DNA of 64,000 nt from Lentisphaerae bacterium WC36 (GTDB lineage: Bacteria; Verrucomicrobiota; Lentisphaeria; Victivallales; SZUA-371): assembly GCA_020683205.1 (NCBI GenBank), contig CP085689.1, forward strand, positions 1,612,001 through 1,676,000, written 5' to 3'. The position numbers and the translations under genes were made by a program. The notes under the pieces were generated by a model. It did no database searches and was not told the DNA's origin. It worked only from the letters and a program-made list of their open reading frames with translations. Shown piece after piece: positions 16,128 through 24,768 of the stretch (its first letter is position 1; every line of letters begins with the position of its first letter).

Positions 16128-16947
16128 TTGTTACCTCGTATAAATCAGTGTCAATTTCTTCTCCGTATTGATAATTTCGGCTAACAACATATTTTTTTGT
16201 TTCCTTGTCAAATTCAACGGTAGCGGACATAATTAAATATTTTTTGTCATCTTTTGGTAAACCGTAGGTTATTTTTGGGGCTTGAAGCTTACCAACTGTT
16301 TTAGCTGCATTATTTGCTCTACTTTCATTTTTGTAGTAAATTTTTTCATTGATTATATTGGTTGGAATTAGATAATTCTCTGCTTGTTTTTTTGTTTTAT
16401 CTGCCACTAAATAAAAAGTGTAGGCAATGCCATTAACCACCTTATCTGCTGGCGTTTCTTTCGCAAAACAATAAGGAAATTTAACATCGCTTAATTGCGT
16501 TGCACTATCATAGTTACTTGGTAATGATGGGGTAAATACATCATTTAATTTGACTGCTAAATATAAATTATTAGTCCACAAACATTTATAATTTGGATGC
16601 GCTTCAAGTGGACGTTCAATAGTCGCAGTATCAAGAGAATAAATACTTGCGCCATCCTGTTTTTGAGCTTGAGCCGCCGCTTCTGATTCCTCGCTATAAG
16701 TATAGGTAACTTTATAAACATTGCTTGGCAACCAAGTTATTTTATATTTAGTAATATACAATTCGCCGTAACCTTGGCGTTCTTCAAAGCTATTTTTGGG
16801 CTCATAGGTTGTGCCATAATCTTTGAATTTATCCATGAATTGTTCATGAACAATAAAAGCTTCGGTAATTGTTTTATTATCCGAATCACCATTAATTGAA
16901 CATTCATCAATCTGGCGTACCCAGTTAAAATTGCCATTAATACCCAT
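16120..16947 (-). CDS. Hypothetical tail protein, 275 aa
   Basis: A 275-residue beta-rich protein with no recognised family (GNFNWVRQIDECSINGDSDN near the start). It begins one base before the end of the tape-measure gene and overlaps the next gene by 8 bases. The position directly after the tape measure fits a distal tail or baseplate-like component. Confidence 0.5.
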   Translation of the reverse strand: MGINGNFNWVRQIDECSINGDSDNKTITEAFIVHEQFMDKFKDYGTTYEPKNSFEERQGYGELYITKYKITWLPSNVYKVTYTYSEESEAAAQAQKQDGASIYSLDTATIERPLEAHPNYKCLWTNNLYLAVKLNDVFTPSLPSNYDSATQLSDVKFPYCFAKETPADKVVNGIAYTFYLVADKTKKQAENYLIPTNIINEKIYYKNESRANNAAKTVGKLQAPKITYGLPKDDKKYLIMSATVEFDKETKKYVVSRNYQYGEEIDTDLYEVTNV

Positions 16948-18446
16948 TATGCAAATGTTCCCACATTTTGAAGATTATTAATTGATTTTCCGACTTTGCT
17001 AATTCCTGAATTTATCTGCTTTAAAAAATTATTGCGCTGCTTACTTAAATTTGCGTCAGTATTGCCAACAGCATTTGAAACATTTATTCCAATTCGACTT
17101 AGGCTATCGCTTAAATTAACATTTTGCGCAAATTTATTTGATGGTTTTTCATTTTTTTTAACAGGCTCAGTTGTTGGCTTACTAACTTTGTTGTTATTGC
17201 GCAAGTTATCAACTTCAGCATTTGTTTCTTTTTGTTCTGTTTGCTTTTTAAATTGCCATTTTTTGATTGATTTTTTATGTTTTTTGACACCTTTATCCAT
17301 TTTTTGATTATATTTTTTAATACTTTTAAATGCATTAGTTAACGTTTGTTTTTGCGTCTCTGCTAATGCTTTTTTCCCACTAATTAGCGCATTGTTAAGG
17401 TTATTTTTCGTTTCTTCGGTATCAAATAATTTTATTTTTGCGCCAGTTATAAGGTTTATTTTCTTTAAAATCTTATTAATATTATTTTTCCAAATTAATA
17501 TTGTATTAGTGAAATTTGCTTCAAATATTTTAAAGACCCCAGTCCAACCACTAATAAACGATTTTCCAGCCATTGTACTAATGGTTTTTATAGCATTAAA
17601 TATTTTTAAAAAAGTTGCTCCAAATTCAACAACTTTAATTCCAGCATCCGCAATATATTCGTAAAGTTGCCCACTCGTGCGCAATTCAATAATTTTTTCG
17701 GTAACCTGCTTGATATATTTTCCAAAAGTATCAATAAACATTAAAACAGCATCATTTTTAATTCCGCCGATTGCTCCTTTTAAACGGGTAGCTTCATCGC
17801 GGAAATTTGCTAATTTAGAAGAACTTTCGCCGCTCATAACAATTCCTAACTCAATAGCATCAGCGCGCATTTTATTAATACCTGCACTTCCTTGCTCAAG
17901 CATTGGCAATAATTCAGTTCCCGCTCGTCCGAAAACTTTTTGAGCTAATGCAGCGCGTTTGGTCGGATCGGCAATTTTTGATAAAGCAGCTGCTAATTTT
18001 TCAAACTTTGCTTCAGGACTTAAATTTGCAAAATCTTGAGCGGTCAATCCTAATTCATTTAATGCGTAGGTATTAGTGACAAGTCCTCGCTCTGCATCAA
18101 GCAAAAAAGTACTCATTTTTTTAGTTGCACGCTCAAAAGCTTGTAAACTGCTACCGCTTAACTCAAGAGCGTGTTTGTACTGCCCTAAAATTTCAATAGC
18201 AATGCCTGTGCGTTTACTCATTTTGTCAAATGTATCGCCTAAATCAACAACGCTATTGGTTAATTTTATCACAATTGCGATAACACCAATAATTGCAGCA
18301 GCACCGATTGCGGCAAATTTAGCAAATAAACTAGCTAGCTTTTTAACGGGCGCGCTAATTTTACTTAACTTGCGACGAAAGCGGTTTAATTTTTGCATTG
18401 CTGCCGACATTTTTACGCCAACTTTAATTTGTACGCCTTTACTCAT
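16947..18446 (-). CDS. Tail tape measure protein
   Basis: A 499-residue protein with a basic amphipathic N-terminus, a hydrophobic stretch near residues 45-70 (FAAIGAAAIIGVIAIVIKLT) and the conserved tape-measure segment around 85-190 (DKMSKRTGIAIEILGQYKHA; DPTKRAALAQKVFGRAGTELL). The Lys/Asn-rich C-terminus is low complexity. It would set tail length and be ejected with the DNA. At the usual 0.15 nm per residue this implies a short siphovirus tail of about 75 nm. Confidence 0.85.
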   Translation of the reverse strand: MSKGVQIKVGVKMSAAMQKLNRFRRKLSKISAPVKKLASLFAKFAAIGAAAIIGVIAIVIKLTNSVVDLGDTFDKMSKRTGIAIEILGQYKHALELSGSSLQAFERATKKMSTFLLDAERGLVTNTYALNELGLTAQDFANLSPEAKFEKLAAALSKIADPTKRAALAQKVFGRAGTELLPMLEQGSAGINKMRADAIELGIVMSGESSSKLANFRDEATRLKGAIGGIKNDAVLMFIDTFGKYIKQVTEKIIELRTSGQLYEYIADAGIKVVEFGATFLKIFNAIKTISTMAGKSFISGWTGVFKIFEANFTNTILIWKNNINKILKKINLITGAKIKLFDTEETKNNLNNALISGKKALAETQKQTLTNAFKSIKKYNQKMDKGVKKHKKSIKKWQFKKQTEQKETNAEVDNLRNNNKVSKPTTEPVKKNEKPSNKFAQNVNLSDSLSRIGINVSNAVGNTDANLSKQRNNFLKQINSGISKVGKSINNLQNVGTFA

Positions 18447-19143
18447 AAACTGTTATAAATCCTTTGATATTCATTTAATAAATTATGAAACTCTATTTCT
18501 TCGGGAACTTCGAAAAACTTACGTTTGATTTTCTCGCCTGTCTCTCGAGCAATAATGCGATAAAAATATTCTGTCGCTCGATCAGCGGTAATTTCGGTTA
18601 AAATATATTCTTCAGTCCAACCGTATTGACTGGCGATAACATCAACCAAATTACTCCACCAAAATGGATCGCATTTTTCTACTTTTTTTCAACATTATCA
18701 TCTCCATAATCCATATAGCCGCTATCGGGGATTAACTTCTCGATAACTTCTCCTATTACTTCAAGATCATCGGTAATTTTTGCCATTTGCTCGACGGCGT
18801 CGGCAATAAATGTTGAACTATTTATTTTTGGAAAAATAGTTTTCTTTAATTGTTTTGCAGGAGTGCTTAGAATTAATCCAACAACGGCTATTGAACCTAC
18901 CATGCTATCAAATGTTTTTTCACCTATTAACCCTAAATACCATTTATGCAAAGCAGTTGGTTTATAAAAAGTGGTATCGTTTACCACTATTTCATCTTCT
19001 AGGATCTGCATTTGTGAAGCTAATTCATTTTTTGCAATTGCTTTTTGTGATTTTTCCGCAGCTTTAGCAATGTCTGAAATTTTCATAGGATCGCCATTGC
19101 TCTGCTTTACCGCTTTTGTGGTCATTTTTTTAGGTGCTGCCAT
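18443..19143 (-). CDS. Tail assembly chaperone, G-T-like frameshift fusion
   Basis: Ribosomes slipping -1 at the heptamer A-AAA-AAG (18682-18688) would add 79 residues, beginning VEKCDPFWWSNLVDVIASQY, to the 154-residue G-like protein. The downstream frame has no ATG or ribosome-binding site of its own: its first possible start is an internal TTG at 18649, while the frame is open back to the slip site. The gene pair precedes the tape measure gene, as in lambda G/GT. The fusion product of 233 residues should recruit tail tube subunits to the tape measure. Confidence 0.8.
18679..19143 (-). CDS. Tail assembly chaperone, G-like
   Basis: A 154-residue, largely helical protein ending VEKK followed by TAG. 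The position between tail tube and tape measure genes and the slippery end identify it as the short tail chaperone made by non-frameshifting ribosomes. Alanine/Lys-rich N-terminus; TALHKWYLGLIGEKTF is the most hydrophobic segment. Confidence 0.75.
   Translation of the reverse strand: MAAPKKMTTKAVKQSNGDPMKISDIAKAAEKSQKAIAKNELASQMQILEDEIVVNDTTFYKPTALHKWYLGLIGEKTFDSMVGSIAVVGLILSTPAKQLKKTIFPKINSSTFIADAVEQMAKITDDLEVIGEVIEKLIPDSGYMDYGDDNVEKK
18682..18688 (-). promoter_or_regulatory. -1 ribosomal frameshift heptamer
   Basis: On the minus strand the frame reads GAA AAA AAG TAG, so the heptamer A-AAA-AAG is in the correct phase, directly before the stop. This is the same heptamer used by E. coli dnaX. 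The stop codon immediately 3' is itself known to favour slippage. Confidence 0.8.
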
Positions 19144-19144
19144 T

Positions 19145-19516
19145 TTATGCTCCAGTTTCAGTTACTAATTTTGGATAAGCGGTACCCTCGGCGGTATAGC
19201 CTGTCACTGCGCCACGGGTATAACTAACTGCGGCACTTTCAAGCACTATTGATATTGTCTTATCGTTTTCTAGTGGTAATTCTAATATTCCACCAATTGT
19301 ACTGTCGAACTCTTGATTACCTTTGAGGTTAAAGCTCACATTAACGGTAGTGCGCTCATTGCTGAAGATAAGTCCAACAACATCGCCTAAACCATCTTGA
19401 ATTTCGGTTTTGTCAGCTTCTTTTTTTTCATCTAATTTTTCAACAAAACCAAAGGTTGTATCTTTGGTTCCAAATCCACTAATTTTTGCGCCAATATTTA
19501 ACATTTTTTTCTCCAT
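19145..19516 (-). CDS. Tail tube protein-like
   Basis: A 123-residue beta-rich protein (ERTTVNVSFNLKGNQEFDST; DKTISIVLESAAVSYTRG), the size and composition of small siphovirus tube proteins. It precedes the chaperone pair, as expected. The start could also be the second Met (MLNIGAK). It lacks an additional Ig-like domain. Confidence 0.55.
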   Translation of the reverse strand: MEKKMLNIGAKISGFGTKDTTFGFVEKLDEKKEADKTEIQDGLGDVVGLIFSNERTTVNVSFNLKGNQEFDSTIGGILELPLENDKTISIVLESAAVSYTRGAVTGYTAEGTAYPKLVTETGA

Positions 19517-19519
19517 AAG

Positions 19520-19987
19520 TTAAAAGATTTTGCCAATTTGATTATTTAATTGGCGGTCGGCGTAGTTTGCCATTTTTCTTCCTTGGTCATCGACCAATTT
19601 TTGAACGTCACTATTTTTTAAAATTTTGTGCAGGTATTTATTATTGTTAATAATTTCAACATAATTATTACTACCAGTGAAATCTTCTTTATAATCACCC
19701 TCTTTTGAGTAAATTCTCACGGCGGCGGCGGTGCTGTATGCTTTGCCAGTTAAGCCGAGAGCTTCCCACGCTTTGAACCAACCTGCTCGAGCTCGTCCGA
19801 CTCGCTGGCGGCGTTTGGTTGGCACATTAGCGCGGGTTGCTTTTAAAGTTATCCACGCCAATTTTTTAACTAAAAATTTAGCGTTGTATTTTACAATATC
19901 TTTAACCGTGCGGTCCTGGACTTTTGCCAATTTTTTAAACGCACTGTTTACTTCGCTAGTGTTAACTTTAAAATCAGTTTCAAACAT
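19520..19987 (-). CDS. Minor tail or head-tail completion protein (HK97 gp10-like)
   Basis: The ATG at 19987 is chosen because GAGGTG precedes it; the longer frame to 20041 adds a hydrophobic segment only by reading over the upstream gene. The 155-residue product is basic (ATRANVPTKRRQRVGRARAG) with a QRVGRARAGWFKAWEALG pattern typical of HK97 gp10-like tail-completion proteins. Overlaps the upstream gene by 8 bases. Confidence 0.6.
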   Translation of the reverse strand: MFETDFKVNTSEVNSAFKKLAKVQDRTVKDIVKYNAKFLVKKLAWITLKATRANVPTKRRQRVGRARAGWFKAWEALGLTGKAYSTAAAVRIYSKEGDYKEDFTGSNNYVEIINNNKYLHKILKNSDVQKLVDDQGRKMANYADRQLNNQIGKIF

Positions 19988-20369
19988 TAGCCCACACCTC
20001 AATATCAAGCATATAAGTAAAAATATTATCAAAACAATCAAACGTTGTGCTGCTACAATTGATAAATAATATTTCGACTTCTTCGGTGCTTAACTCATGC
20101 TCTAAATTAGGGGTATAAAATATTTTTCCTATTTGATCGAACAAACTATCAATATTAATTTTGTCTTTATCTTTAAAAGCTTGCGTTTCAATTAAAATTT
20201 CTAGTGCAAAATTACTACAGCGGCTTTTTGCTACTGCACTATTTTTTTGCACACAATCCACGGTTATTTGTGGGTAACTTTTTTTAGCGCTGGCATAGCT
20301 TACTCTTACATTGCTATCAGGCAATTTTTCACTTAAAAAATTAACAAAACAATCAATTATTTTTTTCAT
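19980..20369 (-). CDS. Tail terminator-like protein
   Basis: A 129-residue alpha/beta protein (MKKIIDCFVNFLSEKLPDSN; YPQITVDCVQKNSAV) with the size and gene order of tail terminator proteins (lambda gpU position). No specific motif is decisive. Confidence 0.5.
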   Translation of the reverse strand: MKKIIDCFVNFLSEKLPDSNVRVSYASAKKSYPQITVDCVQKNSAVAKSRCSNFALEILIETQAFKDKDKINIDSLFDQIGKIFYTPNLEHELSTEEVEILFINCSSTTFDCFDNIFTYMLDIEVWANV

Positions 20370-20374
20370 TTTTT

Positions 20375-20692
20375 TTAATCAATTCCTAAATGTAATTGGG
20401 TTGTTACGCCATTATTTGAGGGTGCTATTTTTAAAATGCGATATTCGATTTCATCTAGAATGATATAATCATTTTCTTTTAGCAAAATATTATTTTCAAA
20501 ACTATTGAAAGTTAAGGTGCAACTGTAATTTTCTGCTAATGAAGTCTTAGCAATAAAGGCTTCATGGCTCATATTACTTTGCAAGGCTTCAATCTCTTTA
20601 TCGTCAACTGTTTTGAAAACGACTTTTGCTGTTTCTGTTTGGCTGTTTTTTATACCATTAAAATAAAATGATAACGATTCTTTGTTTAGCAT
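20375..20692 (-). CDS. Head-tail joining protein-like
   Basis: A 105-residue beta-rich protein (LKENDYIILDEIEYRILKIAP) resembling head closure proteins of the gpFII/gp16 group in size and position, between the capsid gene and tail terminator. Function inferred from gene order and the small beta-barrel look. Confidence 0.5.
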   Translation of the reverse strand: MLNKESLSFYFNGIKNSQTETAKVVFKTVDDKEIEALQSNMSHEAFIAKTSLAENYSCTLTFNSFENNILLKENDYIILDEIEYRILKIAPSNNGVTTQLHLGID

Positions 20693-20733
20693 TAAATTTT
20701 ACCTCAAAATGCACTATTTTATTAATCTTTATT

Positions 20734-20758
20734 AAAGGGTGGAATTAACCACCCCTTT
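20734..20758. terminator. Hairpin after the major capsid gene of prophage 2
   Basis: AAAGGGTGG at 20734-20742 pairs with CCACCC and following T residues (20749-20758) around AATTAA. On the minus strand it lies just downstream of the capsid gene, mirroring the terminator after the prophage 1 capsid gene. The T-run is better on the plus strand, so it could also block antisense transcripts. Confidence 0.6.
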
Positions 20759-20770
20759 TTTTTAATATTC

Positions 20771-21712
20771 TTAGCTGACTTTTGGCTCGGTATCACTTAT
20801 TGAACTTGTTTCGATAATTTTGACATTGAAAGCCTCTGTCGGATACGGCGCTGGTGCTCCCGTTTGATTTGTCGCTTGACGGCTTGCGCGAATTTGTGAA
20901 ACACTGCGAGCGCTCATCATGAAATAGCAATTTGCTAAATCTGCTTTGATTTCACCAGGCAATAAGTCAATAAGTTCTGCGCAAATCTCATCAGTTGCAG
21001 TTTTGCCCGCCGCTGTACCAATATTAGCGTAGCGTAACACCGCTTTTTTATCGCCACGGCTTACACATGGATATGCCTCAATAAGTGTCGAAACTCCTGG
21101 TACTTTGCGACCTTCTGAGTCAGTAAATCCATCGGTATCCCATTCAGGATTAGAAATTTCACCGCCGCCGCCAAAAATAATACGTGCTCCTTTTTGATAT
21201 GCTGGCGTGCCATTTTTACCTGTGTAAACTAAATAAATACTTGAATGAATATCTGTTGATGCCGAACTTGCTAGTTTCTTTAAACTATCAGCATCTACTT
21301 TTGCTTGCAGTCCATCCCAGCCGTCATCGGCTAAAGTAGCGTAAAAAACATCATGACCTAATCCTAAACGCCACTCAATCGCTCCGCCTTCTAACTCACT
21401 AGCCATATAATCAGCTTGAGCTGTCGCATCACCGACGCTACTTAAATCAGCCTTATCAATATTGATTGCGGTTGAGCTAATACCAGTTGAAACAACTTCA
21501 TAGTCGTAGGTGCCTTTACTGGCATCGACACCGTTATATAATGTTCGGTTATTACTTGGGCTTGCTCCTGCTGTGCGAATTTTACGCTTTAGGCTATTTC
21601 CTGTAATTGTTTGCACTCCGAATACATCAAGCTCTCTTGCTGCATTTGTGGCTGCACCAAAAATTGATTCTATTTGTGGTCCATTCTTTACTTTTTCATG
21701 AATTGCACTCAT
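20771..21712 (-). CDS. Major capsid protein (prophage 2)
   Basis: A 313-residue protein directly after the protease/scaffold gene, where HK97-fold major capsid proteins are encoded. It has a long alanine/glycine-rich core (GVSTLIEAYPCVSRGDKKAV; CYFMMSARSVSQIRA) typical of capsid proteins that contact DNA and neighbours. GAATGCAAC precedes the ATG, so the ribosome-binding site (GGAGAATG) is good. No sequence similarity to the prophage 1 capsid is visible. Confidence 0.7.
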   Translation of the reverse strand: MSAIHEKVKNGPQIESIFGAATNAARELDVFGVQTITGNSLKRKIRTAGASPSNNRTLYNGVDASKGTYDYEVVSTGISSTAINIDKADLSSVGDATAQADYMASELEGGAIEWRLGLGHDVFYATLADDGWDGLQAKVDADSLKKLASSASTDIHSSIYLVYTGKNGTPAYQKGARIIFGGGGEISNPEWDTDGFTDSEGRKVPGVSTLIEAYPCVSRGDKKAVLRYANIGTAAGKTATDEICAELIDLLPGEIKADLANCYFMMSARSVSQIRASRQATNQTGAPAPYPTEAFNVKIIETSSISDTEPKVS

Positions 21713-21781
21713 GTTGCATTCTCCATTTTTATTTTTTTAAAATTATTTTTTTCTGAACTATTGCGCTTGGACTTTTTTAAA

Positions 21782-22774
21782 TTATTTTTTTAGTGCGGCG
21801 GCGGCTTGTGCTACTAACGCATCGCGGCCAGTTGGCGTTTGAATGTCGCTGCCTGTGCCGTCATCGTCTGAGTTCTCAAACGTTTCTTCGTACTCGGTTA
21901 CTTTTGCCTGTAGCGTTGCATTTTCCTCTGCTTTCTCTTGCAACGTTGTTGCGTGTTCTTCATCTTTTTTAGTTATTGCATTTTGCAATTCGACAATTTT
22001 GGCTTCCTTGGCTTGCAATTGCTCGTCAAACTTGATTTGAGCTGCATTCATTAATGCTTGATGTTCTTCGATATTCATCTCGTCATCTTCTCCAGTATTA
22101 TTTTGGGTTTTATTTTGGGTTTGGATTGTTGTTGGTGGGGTTAAATTTGGCGAATTATCGCTAAATAAATTTTTATATTCAGCTGGGACGTTATTGAAGT
22201 TTTTAATTCGACAACTAGCGGCAACGTTAATGGCACTTGTGTTTGAAGTTGCAAACCCAAACTCAAGAGCTTCAGTGCCATTTAGCCACGTTTCATCACT
22301 CATCATTTGTTTAAGCTCGTCTTGCTCTATTCCTGTTCGAGATGCATAAATTGAACTAATGGTATCGCCTAATTTGTCGAGTAAATCGGCATAACTACGC
22401 ATTTTATCGGCATCGCCAACGCTCACGCCCCAGCCGTTATGAATCATTAGATAACTATTTTCTGGCATAATTATTTCATCACCTGCCATCGCAATAACAC
22501 TGGCGATTGAAGCGGCTAAGCCGTCAACAACAACGGTGACTTTTTGCTTTAAATTCTTTAAAAAATGATAAATTGCTATTCCCTCGAAAATTGACCCACC
22601 GCAACTATTGATGTGTACTTCGAGCGTTTCGCTCTCGTTATTATTTAAGGCGGCTTTTACTTCCACCACAAACTCTGAAGCAGTCACGCCCCAGCCGCCA
22701 ATATCATCAAACAAATAAACTTCACTTGTTTGTGAATTATCAGCTTTATTTTGTACTTGAAACCATGTTTTCAT
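21782..22774 (-). CDS. ClpP-type prohead protease with scaffold domain
   Basis: A 330-residue fusion. The N-terminal 190 residues are a ClpP-like serine protease: INSCGGSIFEGIAIYHFL, nucleophile Ser in GLAASIAS (residue 89) and His in YLMIHNGWG (112). After residue 225 comes a coiled-coil Glu/Lys/Gln-rich segment that would serve as scaffold (lambda gpC/Nu3 arrangement) and a charged DGTGSD linker. It cleaves scaffold and portal-associated proteins during head maturation. Confidence 0.88.
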   Translation of the reverse strand: MKTWFQVQNKADNSQTSEVYLFDDIGGWGVTASEFVVEVKAALNNNESETLEVHINSCGGSIFEGIAIYHFLKNLKQKVTVVVDGLAASIASVIAMAGDEIIMPENSYLMIHNGWGVSVGDADKMRSYADLLDKLGDTISSIYASRTGIEQDELKQMMSDETWLNGTEALEFGFATSNTSAINVAASCRIKNFNNVPAEYKNLFSDNSPNLTPPTTIQTQNKTQNNTGEDDEMNIEEHQALMNAAQIKFDEQLQAKEAKIVELQNAITKKDEEHATTLQEKAEENATLQAKVTEYEETFENSDDDGTGSDIQTPTGRDALVAQAAAALKK

Positions 22775-22786
22775 CTTTGTTTTTTC

Positions 22787-24370
22787 CTATTTTAGATTGA
22801 GAATATTTTTGAATAAATCAGTGACCTTGTTTAGTGCTTTTACGGTGGTTTCGTTTGGGGGATTCTCTGTGCTTCTTAAGCCGTTTTTTTCGAGCAATTT
22901 TGCTTTGTATTTCAGTAACTCGACTTCGTCCTCAACGGCTTTTTTCTGTTCTTCAAGGCGTTGCTCCATCACGTCTTGCCAGCTGTTAGCTCCGCCACCT
23001 GCTGCAACTTCATTTTCTAAAGTGGTGGTGCCGTTTGCTAATGCTTTGGCTTTGGCATTTTCGTCTTTGAGTCTATCGACGCTCGGAATCCCAGGAGCGG
23101 AAAAACTGATCTTGCTTTGCCAATTATCAGGTAGCGAAATAATGCCTTGATTAGCGGCATTTTGTAAAATTTTTAGAGCAATTGGACGGTTGAATTTACG
23201 ATTAAAGCGGTTTTGTTCTTCGCGAATGCGCGTCCAAGCAAGCATTAAACTTGCACGGTTGGCGCTAAAACTATTACTCGAAAAATCAAGCATTAAAATT
23301 TCTAGCGGTAAGCCTTCGCTTGCGCCAACTTGTCGAATTTGCACGCTAACAAAATCTTTGATTGAAGTACTCGGGCGTTTATTCTCAATTATTGCAATAT
23401 CTTCGTCGGGTGCTAGATATTCGACTGCTCCGCTCATGACAGCTTCTAAGCGATCGTAGGTTGGCGGTTCATCAATTGGCGCTGAGCTGTTATCGCTATT
23501 TTCTGCATCGTTTGACTCGGTGCTATTTTTTTCAATAATATCGTCAATATCAGTAATATCGTTTAAATTATAGTCGGCTTTTTCCTCAGCTGATTTGCTT
23601 TTGATTGCCACGGCAAATTTAGCCGCCGCCGCTGAACTTTTTAATTCATTATCAAGCAGTTCATTAACTTTATTTAAGGTTCGCACTACTGTTAAAACTT
23701 TGCTAATGCCACGCACTTGGCGCACTTGGTCACGGCGTGCTAAATGAATAATCTTTTCAGCTTTAAAATGCAAACATTTTTTATTGATAGCTGTTTTATT
23801 TGGGTCGCCAGTAAAAATATATTTTAAAATCTTTCCACGACCATTGACCACCACGCCTTCAACGCATTTATTGTTATTATTAATATTGGCGCTTTTCCAG
23901 TCGTTTGGCTCGATGCACTGCAACGCATCGTAAAGATAAACGCTATTTTCATTATTATTAACCCACGCAAACAGATCGCCTTTTAAGAAATCTTCGAGCC
24001 ATGCAATACGTTGCATCTCGAAAAAATCAATTCGACCGCGACCGTCGGCATGGTCAAGAGCCCAAATTTTATTAAAATAATCTTCAATTGCGCGCTTATT
24101 TTCTTTATCGGCAATATTAATTTGAAGGCGGTTGCCGTCACCAACTACCAAATCTTGAAAACGCCCGACAATTGCTCGAATTAGTGGCGTATTCTCGAAC
24201 GCATCAATGGCAATAGCAATCATCTTCTTGCGATCTTTGATATTTAACTGCTCATCGACGCTTTTTAAATCAACTTTGGGTTGGCGGTGTTGCGGATGTG
24301 GTGTTAGAGCCTCGTATTTATTGACGCTGCGTGATTTATTATTTTTAAATCTTAAACTATTTGCTCTCAT
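22787..24370 (-). CDS. Portal protein (lambda gpB-like)
   Basis: A 527-residue phage_portal_2-type protein: TPLIRAIVGRFQDLVVGDGN near residue 60, DFFEMQRIAWLEDFLKGDLF near 115-135, IIHLARRDQVRQVRGISKVL near 210-230, and a long C-terminal coiled region. It forms the dodecameric DNA channel. The order gpW-like, portal, protease is as in lambda. It overlaps the upstream gene by one base. Confidence 0.9.
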   Translation of the reverse strand: MRANSLRFKNNKSRSVNKYEALTPHPQHRQPKVDLKSVDEQLNIKDRKKMIAIAIDAFENTPLIRAIVGRFQDLVVGDGNRLQINIADKENKRAIEDYFNKIWALDHADGRGRIDFFEMQRIAWLEDFLKGDLFAWVNNNENSVYLYDALQCIEPNDWKSANINNNNKCVEGVVVNGRGKILKYIFTGDPNKTAINKKCLHFKAEKIIHLARRDQVRQVRGISKVLTVVRTLNKVNELLDNELKSSAAAAKFAVAIKSKSAEEKADYNLNDITDIDDIIEKNSTESNDAENSDNSSAPIDEPPTYDRLEAVMSGAVEYLAPDEDIAIIENKRPSTSIKDFVSVQIRQVGASEGLPLEILMLDFSSNSFSANRASLMLAWTRIREEQNRFNRKFNRPIALKILQNAANQGIISLPDNWQSKISFSAPGIPSVDRLKDENAKAKALANGTTTLENEVAAGGGANSWQDVMEQRLEEQKKAVEDEVELLKYKAKLLEKNGLRSTENPPNETTVKALNKVTDLFKNILNLK

Positions 24371-24576
24371 CAGACAATAAAATTCCTTCCGCTATTATTT
24401 GTGATACGACGGATCTTATTTTCTAATTTGTCACGGCGGTTGTAGAGTCCTTCAAGCGACAAAGTAACTTTGACCCCCTCGCTATCAAAGGAGATTACTC
24501 CGCCATTTGCTAAGCATTTGGCTATTGCCGTATCGAGCTGCTTTAATTCTGTAATTAATTTTTGTATTCTGGTCAT
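24370..24576 (-). CDS. gpW-like head-tail joining protein
   Basis: A 68-residue protein (start at the ATG at 24576 preceded by AAAGGAT; an in-frame GTG at 24603 has no site). The pattern LITELKQLDTAIAKCLANGG followed by ISFDSEGVKVTLSLEGLYNR is the helix-hairpin-helix form of lambda gpW. It plugs the portal after packaging. Lies between terminase and portal, as in lambda. Confidence 0.7.
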   Translation of the reverse strand: MTRIQKLITELKQLDTAIAKCLANGGVISFDSEGVKVTLSLEGLYNRRDKLENKIRRITNNSGRNFIV

Positions 24577-24768
24577 TAGAAAATAAATCCTTTGCTTATT
24601 CACTAATGCCCGATGCTGTCCGATAATTTATTTTTTGAGTTGAAGAAGTTTTTTTTGTTAGCACTTTTTTTGCCTTATAAAGTGCTAATGAAGTAGCTAA
24701 AACAATTGAAAATTCTATTACTTATTTAACTGCGGATAAAAAATATTATGATGCAAGGAGAATAACGC

